The notes under the pieces are model-generated. The model had not been told where the DNA came from, did not search any database, and saw nothing but the letters and a program-made list of their open reading frames with translations. Source: Lachnospiraceae bacterium (lineage in GTDB: Bacteria; Bacillota; Clostridia; Lachnospirales; Lachnospiraceae). From it: 64,000 nt of DNA. Numbering within the stretch: position 1 is the stretch's first letter; each line of letters opens with the position of its first letter. Positions 57,920 through 64,000 of this stretch are shown in pieces. Location of the stretch: NCBI GenBank assembly GCA_024403515.1, contig JAKSRS010000006.1:1-64000 (forward strand), in the 5' to 3' direction. Made by a program: the position numbers and the translations under genes.

Positions 57920-59785
57920 ATGAACACTTCCATCATTTCTTTGAACGCAATGAGCGTTGTGATTTTTATCATAATAATCATCGGATGTCTTTTGGAGAAT
58001 TTCGGAAAAAACAAAAGAACACACATTTTTATGACACTTTGCATAGTAGGAGTGTTTGGAACCATATCTGATATGATTCCATTTGCACTTACTAATACAG
58101 CAAGTAACGATGCAATCAGTACAGTAATGCACTGCATTACCCTGATATGTGGAATCTGGTTTCCGCTATGCTTTGTCTACTATCTCGTTGAAATCGTTAG
58201 AAACACCGGTAAGAATGTTCCTAAATGGGTGGCAGCAGTTGCTAACCTTTTGGGATCATCGATGGCTCTTCTTGCAGTAATAGCAACGATTTTTGGTGGC
58301 TCTTTTAAAGTAGAAAGTGGAAAACTTACATATGGTCCATTTTTTGTTTACTTTGTGGTGACCATGGTTATTCTGGCAGTTTACTGCGCGGTAATAATTA
58401 CCTACTACGTGCAGGAAATTGGTGTTCATGATGCGCTTCCACTTTATTTTTATGTAGTAGCACCTGTAATAGCAGTTTCTTTTGAGGCTGCAAATGTTCA
58501 GATTTCAATCACCTTTGTATCTATCTCAATTGCGACTTTGGTTTTATACATTTTCATTCAGACAGGTGAAATCAGAACGTCAAGAATGGATGCCCAGTCA
58601 GCAACACTGGTGGCAAAAGAAAAATCCGATTTCATAGCAAGATTCTCGCATGAGCTTAGAACACCCATTAATGCCATCATTGGTATGGATGAAATTATTC
58701 TTAGAACTTCACAGGAAGACGAAACACTATCCTGCGCAAACGATATCAAAAGCGCCGGAAATACTTTGCTTACAATCATAAATGACATTCTTGATTCAGC
58801 AAGAATTGAATCAGGAAAGGTTGACATAATAAATGTTTCCTATCAGCCCGTAAGTGCCTTTAAGGACTTAACAAACCTCATTCAGTCGAGGGTTAAGAGT
58901 AAGGGGCTACAGTTTATAATGGACATTGACCCTAATATACCAAGCAAGTTATATGGAGACGAGGTAAAGGTAAAACAGATAATCACAAATCTGCTGACCA
59001 ATTCAGTCAAGTACACAAATGTAGGCTTTGTAAAGCTTAGCGTATCATCCAGAAAGAAAGACGAGAGTAACATCTTTCTTTGCGTTTGCGTAGAAGATAC
59101 AGGTATAGGAATTAAAGAAGAAGAGTTAAGTAAGCTTTTTAGCCCATTTAGTCGTATTGATGAACTAAGAAACAGATACGAAGAAGGAACCGGTCTTGGA
59201 ATGTTCATTACGCAAAGCTTCTTAAAGATGATGGATTCCCAGATGGAGGTTAAAAGTGTATATGGCCAGGGTTCTTCTTTTGCCTTTGAAATTGTTCAAA
59301 GAGTTGAGGACTGGACACCTATCGGAAGTTATGAAGAAGCTATTTCAAAATTAAACGGAAAGAAATATGTTTATAAGGCTTCTTTTGTAGCACCTGAGGC
59401 CAAAGTTTTAATTGTTGATGACAACAATGTAAATATTACAGTTTGCAAACGACTACTTAAAGATACTCTTGTTAAGTGTGATACAGCAACATCCGGTATC
59501 AAGGCTGTTGAAATGTGCCGCGATAAAAAGTTCGACCTTATTTTCATGGACCAGATGATGCCTGAGATGGATGGAATTGAAGCCATGAAGACAATAAGAA
59601 CTGACGAGGATTCGCTCAACGTTGAAACCCCTATTGTTGCACTTACTGCCAACGCCAGTGCAGGTACAAGAGAATCTCTCATCGAGATCGGCTTTAATGA
59701 TTACCTGTCCAAACCCATCGAATACAAGCGCCTTGAAGAAGTGATGAATATACTGCTTCCTGATGAACTGGTTGAAAAACAATAA
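57920..59785 (+). CDS. Membrane hybrid sensor histidine kinase 2 (7TM sensor type)
   Basis: 621 residues. The first ~225 residues contain seven membrane helices, resembling 7TM-type histidine kinase sensors. HisKA: ARFSHELRTPINAIIGMDE. HATPase_c: NLLTNSVKYTNVG, EDTGIGIKEEELSKLFSPFSR, GTGLGMFITQSFL. Receiver: KVLIVDDNNVNI, phospho-Asp in LIFMDQMMPEMDG, Lys in YLSKPIEYK. It follows kinase 1 by 18 bases (weak site GGAG). Both end in receivers, so an Hpt protein and an output regulator must be encoded elsewhere. Confidence 0.93.
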   Translation: MNTSIISLNAMSVVIFIIIIIGCLLENFGKNKRTHIFMTLCIVGVFGTISDMIPFALTNTASNDAISTVMHCITLICGIWFPLCFVYYLVEIVRNTGKNVPKWVAAVANLLGSSMALLAVIATIFGGSFKVESGKLTYGPFFVYFVVTMVILAVYCAVIITYYVQEIGVHDALPLYFYVVAPVIAVSFEAANVQISITFVSISIATLVLYIFIQTGEIRTSRMDAQSATLVAKEKSDFIARFSHELRTPINAIIGMDEIILRTSQEDETLSCANDIKSAGNTLLTIINDILDSARIESGKVDIINVSYQPVSAFKDLTNLIQSRVKSKGLQFIMDIDPNIPSKLYGDEVKVKQIITNLLTNSVKYTNVGFVKLSVSSRKKDESNIFLCVCVEDTGIGIKEEELSKLFSPFSRIDELRNRYEEGTGLGMFITQSFLKMMDSQMEVKSVYGQGSSFAFEIVQRVEDWTPIGSYEEAISKLNGKKYVYKASFVAPEAKVLIVDDNNVNITVCKRLLKDTLVKCDTATSGIKAVEMCRDKKFDLIFMDQMMPEMDGIEAMKTIRTDEDSLNVETPIVALTANASAGTRESLIEIGFNDYLSKPIEYKRLEEVMNILLPDELVEKQ

Positions 59786-59922
59786 AGCTTCTTTTAACAA
59801 AGGTTTTAGTGGTATAATATCTTTCAAAGCTTGGTTAAACGCTTGGTAAGGATTAAAAGCACGGATGTGGCCTGACTTTAATCGAATCTTTTATTCAAAC
59901 TAAGCAAAAGAAGGGGTATCAT

Positions 59923-60258
59923 TTGAAAACATCAACTAAAAAGGGTTTGTGCGTGCTGTTGATTATGACAGTCATCTGTATAGTGATGATCTTAATCTTT
60001 AGACTTCCAAAAGCCGATGGAAAAGCTTTAGTGTATCTTGATGGAAAAGTCTATGCAAGCTTCAATCTTAATGAAGATAGGATAATCACAGTAGATTCAG
60101 CAGATGGATATAACACGATTGAAATTAAAGACGGATGGGTAAGAGTTGTTGATGCCGATTGTCCTGAAGGAGTTTGTGTTCATACAGCACCAATATCCAA
60201 AGAGTTTCCCGGTGTAATCGTCTGCATGCCCCATAAACTGGTCGTACAGATTGAGTGA
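59923..60258 (+). CDS. NusG domain II-containing membrane protein (EetA-like)
   Basis: 111 residues: one N-terminal membrane segment (about 8-28) and an external beta-barrel domain of the NusG_II type. The cysteine pattern is DADCPEGVCVH ... PGVIVCMPHKLVV. TTG start with AAGGGG 6 bases upstream. In Listeria-type extracellular electron transfer loci a protein I recall as of this type (EetA) accompanies a Gx-transporter-like protein (EetB) and ApbE; those are fused in the convergent neighbour. The role is inferred from that association. Confidence 0.85.
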   Translation: MKTSTKKGLCVLLIMTVICIVMILIFRLPKADGKALVYLDGKVYASFNLNEDRIITVDSADGYNTIEIKDGWVRVVDADCPEGVCVHTAPISKEFPGVIVCMPHKLVVQIE

Positions 60259-60330
60259 AGGTGGCAAGATTACATCGACAGAATGTCGCGGGAAAATACG
60301 GGTCGCGGCGATTAGACTGAAGAAAGCCTT

Positions 60331-61842
60331 TTATTCATAAACCGAATATTCAAGGTCGCTTTTAAAGATATCTTTAAGACCTATAGTTATAGTTATTGAA
60401 CCGTTTGATTCGACCAATATAGTATCGAAATTATCAGAATGCTCTTTCCAATAGGAAAGGGCTTTTTCTTTGCCCATTACAAAAAGGGCAGTAGAGAGGG
60501 CGTCTGCAAAAGTTCCGTCTTCGGAAACTACAGTAACACTCATTAGGCCACTTTTAGAGGGGTAACCTGTGAAGGGATCCATTATGTGATGGTATCTTTC
60601 ATCACCTTCTGTAAAGAAACGGTGATAATCACCCGAAGTTACAACTGCCTTATCATGAATTGATAAAACGCCAAGGTATGGAAGAGCGTTAAACATACCA
60701 AGCTCAGGTCTTGGGTTTTCAATACCAATCTTCCATAAAGAACCATCGGGCTTGCAGCCTAGGGCATAAACATTACCGCCAAGGTTTATATTGGCGCTTT
60801 TAATACCATTATCTTTAAGAATTGAAACTACCTTATCCGAAGCGTAGCCTTTGGCAACGGCGCCTAGATCAATGCTTGCTTCGCTGCTTAAAGCTATATG
60901 ATTATCTTTTTCATCGAATTCGATATTTAGATAGGAGACCTTTTTAAGACAGTCTTTAATTTCTTCATCAGAAGGGACTCTTGTATTTCCATCGGTAAAT
61001 CCCCATAGTTCCATTAAAGGATATATAGTTATGTCAACCGCGCCTTTAGTCTCATCACTAATTAAAGCCATTCTACCCAGTAAATCAGCAGTATCTTCAG
61101 AAACAGATGAAACTTCTGAACGGTTAATCTGGGATATCTCACTATTATGTAAACCAACACTCCATAAAGCGTCAAGTCTTTCGATCTCTTTAAATGCCTC
61201 ATCTACAGCCTCTTTACTCTTAGTTCCATAGGCTTCAACAGTCATAAAAGTGTCCATTGCAAAAAGCTGGGAACTGTAGGTTTTAGGAAAAGGGGATGAA
61301 CACGCAGTTAATGTGGTTGACATAACAACCAAAACTACAAGCAGTAAGTTTACGGGCATACGTTTTAGCACCAGCTCGCATGCTATTCCGACAAGGATTC
61401 CGGCGACGATTCCTGAAATCCACAAAAAGGGAAGGTACCAGATAATTCCGGCATTTTCGAGAATAATCATTGAAAGGATTATCTGGCCTACGTTATGAGA
61501 AATTCCGCCGGCTACACTTACAAATTTAATATCCAGTTTGGTCTTGTTTTTAAGAAGGCACATTACAAGATAACTTACTATTCCTCCAACAAGGGAAAAA
61601 GAAATAGAGTAGATATTTGTAAATAAAAGACCGACAAGCATTATTCTTGCTATGTTAATCAGTAAAGCATCGATATCGCTTAATTTATAAAGGGCAATTA
61701 AAACAACAAGATTAGATAAGCCTATCTTCATTCCGGGTAAGGGGAATGGATAGGGAATCTGCGCTTCCAACCAGGAAAGGCCGAAGGCCAAGGCTATAAG
61801 AAGCCCTCTTATTGCAAGTTTTTTGGTAACGTTCTTTTGCAT
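60331..61842 (-). CDS. Fusion of Gx transporter (EetB-like) and ApbE FMN transferase
   Basis: 503 residues. Residues 1-165 are the Gx transporter/heptaprenyl diphosphate synthase component I-like membrane domain (GLLIALAFGLSWLEAQIP, GMKIGLSNLVVLIALY). About 168-184 is a hydrophobic stretch ending TLTACSSPF, like a lipoprotein signal. About 185-490 is ApbE: AMDTFMTVEAYG, GAVDITIYPLMELWGF, ASIDLGAVAKGYASDK, HHIMDPFTGYPSKSGL and FADALSTALFVMG. ApbE attaches FMN to Thr/Ser of target proteins outside the membrane. Whether cleavage at the internal lipobox separates the parts is unknown. Confidence 0.9.
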   Translation of the reverse strand: MQKNVTKKLAIRGLLIALAFGLSWLEAQIPYPFPLPGMKIGLSNLVVLIALYKLSDIDALLINIARIMLVGLLFTNIYSISFSLVGGIVSYLVMCLLKNKTKLDIKFVSVAGGISHNVGQIILSMIILENAGIIWYLPFLWISGIVAGILVGIACELVLKRMPVNLLLVVLVVMSTTLTACSSPFPKTYSSQLFAMDTFMTVEAYGTKSKEAVDEAFKEIERLDALWSVGLHNSEISQINRSEVSSVSEDTADLLGRMALISDETKGAVDITIYPLMELWGFTDGNTRVPSDEEIKDCLKKVSYLNIEFDEKDNHIALSSEASIDLGAVAKGYASDKVVSILKDNGIKSANINLGGNVYALGCKPDGSLWKIGIENPRPELGMFNALPYLGVLSIHDKAVVTSGDYHRFFTEGDERYHHIMDPFTGYPSKSGLMSVTVVSEDGTFADALSTALFVMGKEKALSYWKEHSDNFDTILVESNGSITITIGLKDIFKSDLEYSVYE

Positions 61843-62020
61843 AAAAAATCCAATCAGCTAATAAAGTATTGAAAATGGCCACATTAATCTTATCCTAATT
61901 AAGAAGTTTTTGGAGAAAAACGCAGCTTTCACGGGCTTAATTATAGCACGTTTGGGAAAATATAATCGGACAATATTAAAATTAAAATGAACCTTTGCTA
62001 TGTTAATGAAAATATATTAA

Positions 62021-62038
62021 TATAACTAGCTAGTTATA
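62021..62038. promoter_or_regulatory. 18-bp perfect palindrome ahead of the sigma factor gene
   Basis: TATAACTAGCTAGTTATA is a perfect palindrome (62021-62038), 35 bases before the sigma factor ATG. Likely a dimeric regulator site; no terminator T-run follows. Confidence 0.6.
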
Positions 62039-62073
62039 GTTTAAAAGTGTTTACGTAAAACACGGGGGTTTAA

Positions 62074-62583
62074 ATGAATCAAACAAAGCTTGAAGAATAC
62101 ATAGAGCTCTATGGTAAAGATATATATTCCTTTTGCAGGTACCTGACCCGAAATGTCGAGGACGCGGATGATCTTTATCAGCAGACTTTTCTGGTAGCAA
62201 TCCAGAAAGACGATATCGATGAAGGCAACAATCCTAAGTCCTATCTGATTACAATTGCATCCAACATCTGGAATAACCACAAGCGCAAGTTTTTGTGGCG
62301 GCAAAAGAAAGCTGACGTCGTTTATCTTCAGTCCGAGGATATGGAAGCAATCGGTGATGGAAAAGATGCAATAATCGACGAGGTTCTAAAGGAAGAAGAA
62401 AGGCAAATGGTGCAAAGGCTAGTCTATGAGCTTCCCGAGAAGCTTAGGATAGTAATACTGATGCACTACATGGAAGAGATGTCCGTAGAAGAAATCTCTA
62501 AGGCCCTATCGATTCCGCCTGGAACCGTTAAGAGTCGAATTTACAATGCTAAAGCCAAATTAGCAGAAAGGATGGAAGCATGA
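62074..62583 (+). CDS. ECF RNA polymerase sigma factor
   Basis: 169 residues. Sigma region 2: DIYSFCRYLTRNVEDADDLYQQTFLVAIQ. Region 4: YMEEMSVEEISKALSIPPGTVKSRIYNAKAKL. It directs polymerase to specific promoters, usually its own operon. CGGGGG lies 8 bases upstream. It overlaps the next gene by 4 bases (ATGA), as usual for a sigma factor and its anti-sigma factor. Region 2.4 is not clear enough to name a recognised promoter class. Confidence 0.93.
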   Translation: MNQTKLEEYIELYGKDIYSFCRYLTRNVEDADDLYQQTFLVAIQKDDIDEGNNPKSYLITIASNIWNNHKRKFLWRQKKADVVYLQSEDMEAIGDGKDAIIDEVLKEEERQMVQRLVYELPEKLRIVILMHYMEEMSVEEISKALSIPPGTVKSRIYNAKAKLAERMEA

Positions 62584-63542
62584 GAGACGATATTGAAGTA
62601 TTATTGCAAAAATCACTTTCGCCTACACTTGCGCCTGCGCCTGCTTTAAATGAAAAGCTTTTAAAAAGCGCAGCTGCAAATACTGGTAAAATTGTCGAGT
62701 TTAAGCCTAAAAAGGCAGTAAACAGATTAGTTAAAGCTGCAATTATTGTGCTTGTCGTGTTTGGACTTGCAAGCGCCAGTGTCACTGCGGCAAACTATAT
62801 ATATTCTCATTTCTTTGTATCCAATAAGGTTGGCTTTGTATACGGCGACGAGGAAGATCTTGAGGTGTTTGAGCAGGATGATGAAAGTTACACTCCTACA
62901 TATACAACACTATTAGAGGATGATGGCGATGAAACAGTAAACTGGTACTATAAGACTGTCATACAAAACGATGAGGACACAGTAAGAAGCCAGTATTATT
63001 ACAAAAACTACGCCGAGATGGTGGAAGATGCAAGTCTGGATGAATGGTTCCCAAGACCCTTTACCGATGACAATTTTTCTTTTGCTAATTTCATGGTAGT
63101 TGTATCGCCGGGGGAAGTATTTAGTACCTTTGATGTATTAGCTGATGCGGATTTTAATTATAATGAAGGATCCTTCCACATCTGCGAGACTTATTCGCTT
63201 GGTACCGATAAAGATCCTGAAACCTTTGGATACAATGTTTACATTGAGAATCCTACAAACATTAGAAGCTATACAAATAAAAACTCAAGAAACTTCGTGC
63301 TTGCTGACAGCGTAATGGAGGATGGAAGCCGTGTGACATACACTTCCCTTTTCTATCCTACACTTCATTACGGATATATTTCATTTTATGAGTTAAGTGA
63401 CAGGGAGATATATGAGATTTTGGACATGTTTGTAGAACCAAAACCTACTGAGGTGGAGTTTGTTTTCCCTGAAAAACCGGGAGTTTTGCCTGTTACGGAG
63501 CCCGTAAAGGGAATTCTTAATAGGGCAAAAGAAAATGAGTAA
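62580..63542 (+). CDS. Probable anti-sigma factor (single-pass membrane protein)
   Basis: 320 residues. A short cytoplasmic N-terminus (about 50 residues) precedes a membrane segment (about 54-75, AAIIVLVVFGLASASVTAA) and an acidic outer domain rich in Asp/Glu and Tyr (EDLEVFEQDDES ... DDGDETVNWYYK). Overlap with the sigma gene and the topology fit an anti-sigma factor holding the sigma at the membrane. The outer domain is not recognised. No zinc-binding HxxxCxxC motif is seen in the N-terminus. Confidence 0.8.
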   Translation: MRDDIEVLLQKSLSPTLAPAPALNEKLLKSAAANTGKIVEFKPKKAVNRLVKAAIIVLVVFGLASASVTAANYIYSHFFVSNKVGFVYGDEEDLEVFEQDDESYTPTYTTLLEDDGDETVNWYYKTVIQNDEDTVRSQYYYKNYAEMVEDASLDEWFPRPFTDDNFSFANFMVVVSPGEVFSTFDVLADADFNYNEGSFHICETYSLGTDKDPETFGYNVYIENPTNIRSYTNKNSRNFVLADSVMEDGSRVTYTSLFYPTLHYGYISFYELSDREIYEILDMFVEPKPTEVEFVFPEKPGVLPVTEPVKGILNRAKENE

Positions 63543-63597
63543 TATATTTTCATGTATATGTTAACCTTTATGGTATATAATACATGAGAACGATTTT

Positions 63598-63640
63598 GGC
63601 AGGGTGTCAGTTATCGGCACCCTGCCTTCGTTATTCTTTT
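63598..63640 (+). terminator. Terminator of the sigma operon
   Basis: GGCAGGGTG (63598-63606) / CACCCTGCC (63618-63626), followed by a moderate T-rich tract. Confidence 0.7.
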
Positions 63641-63649
63641 CAAAATAAA

Positions 63650-63704
63650 GTCGCATGGCATGATATTTAGTATATCATTTCAGAATGAATTCCGGTGATG
63701 CGAC
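63650..63704 (+). promoter_or_regulatory. Nested hairpin leader before the SseB-domain gene
   Basis: GTCGCAT (63650-63656) pairs with ATGCGAC (63698-63704). Inside, ATGATAT (63660-63666) pairs with ATATCAT (63672-63678). It ends 17 bases before the next start codon, so it could control translation. Confidence 0.5.
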
Positions 63705-63721
63705 GTAAAGGTGAGAGGTTA

Positions 63722-64000
63722 ATGGTAGTTATGAACAAGGACAGAGAACTTATCGGAAATGAGAAAATTGAAGAAGGCCTTTTAAGACTTCATGAGGATT
63801 TATCCGATGAAAATCTTGCAGCTGTTTTAACTACTATAAGAAAGCGAAAGGAAGAAGGAGGTCATTTTGTCGTAGCGGTAACTGCAAGCGACGCCGGTAT
63901 GACACTTAGGCCTTTGAAACTTTCAAACGGCAAGAAGTATTTTGCGGCCTTTACCAGTTTTGAAGAGGAACTTAAGGGGGAAGACAAAATAATGTCAGGT
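63722..64000 (+). CDS. SseB N-terminal domain-like protein (start only)
   Basis: The frame opens with ATG at 63722 (AAGGTGAGAGG just upstream) and runs to the edge, 93 residues so far. The segment GGHFVVAVTASD followed by GKKYFAAFTSFEEEL resembles the SseB N-terminal domain (hydrophobic strand, then AFTS-E). It is a small-protein family of poorly known role in Firmicutes and Actinobacteria. An alternative ATG lies 9 bases later. The end is outside the window. Confidence 0.7.
   Translation, partial: MVVMNKDRELIGNEKIEEGLLRLHEDLSDENLAAVLTTIRKRKEEGGHFVVAVTASDAGMTLRPLKLSNGKKYFAAFTSFEEELKGEDKIMSG

Overview
The window looks like chromosome from a low-GC Gram-positive of the family Lachnospiraceae, most plausibly a plant-fibre-degrading Butyrivibrio/Pseudobutyrivibrio-type bacterium. 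This is inferred from gene content and codon style; no rRNA gene is present to confirm it. Supporting signs are purine-rich Shine-Dalgarno sites, T-box control of phenylalanyl-tRNA synthetase, BspA-type LRR surface protein, several intracellular hemicellulose glycosidases (GH31, two GH43, GH120), ECF transporters, and many sensor kinases with joined receiver domains. I see no phage, IS element, CRISPR array, tRNA or rRNA.

Layout. 1-2.7 kb: tail of an unrecognised gene, a mosaic of short hairpin repeats, an FRG-domain protein and a Cache-GGDEF diguanylate cyclase. 2.8-5.9 kb: AraC-type regulator divergent from a GH31 alpha-xylosidase-like enzyme. 6-9.2 kb: small unknown genes and a secreted LRR protein. 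9.4-14.2 kb: glnS, a Dus enzyme, GH43, HAD phosphatase, then an 83-bp tandem repeat. 14.6-18.5 kb: pheT-pheS (minus strand) under a T-box leader. 18.7-23.3 kb: unknown membrane protein, RsmJ-like methyltransferase, anchored unknown protein, and a minus-strand GH43 plus lipoprotein deacetylase pair. 23.6-30.2 kb: aromatic amino acid operon pheA-aroB-aroC-aroE/K fusion-aroA-tyrA behind a promoter and an attenuator-like terminator. 30.5-33.3 kb: metY-cysK for direct sulfide assimilation, with a strange repeat-rich leader. 33.4-39.4 kb: hybrid histidine kinase, then an acyltransferase, GT8 glycosyltransferase and GT8-acyltransferase fusion. 39.5-44.3 kb: degenerate Hpt protein divergent from a PAS/winged-helix regulator, GH120 beta-xylosidase and HD hydrolase. 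44.3-49.6 kb: purine permease, deacetylase, DEAD-box helicase, threonine aldolase. 49.7-54.6 kb: ECF S component, larC, an InrS-like metal sensor and nickel ECF transporter nikM(N)QO. 54.7-60.3 kb: DUF3169 protein, two membrane hybrid kinases, NusG-II protein. 60.3-64 kb: Gx-transporter/ApbE fusion, ECF sigma/anti-sigma pair, start of an SseB-domain gene.

How it fits together. The glycosidases lack signal peptides, so they probably act in the cytoplasm on imported xylo-/arabino-oligosaccharides, each beside its own regulator. The nickel block (uptake, sensing, LarC) points to a nickel-pincer enzyme such as lactate racemase encoded elsewhere. The NusG-II protein and Gx transporter/ApbE fusion resemble parts of extracellular electron transfer/flavinylation systems. 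The most unusual items are the GT8-acyltransferase cluster, the InrS-like sensor with its G/C-tract operator at the nickel promoter, the Gx-ApbE fusion, the degenerate tandem repeat in the metY leader, the His-less Hpt protein, and the palindromic element between the pheS T-box and its gene.
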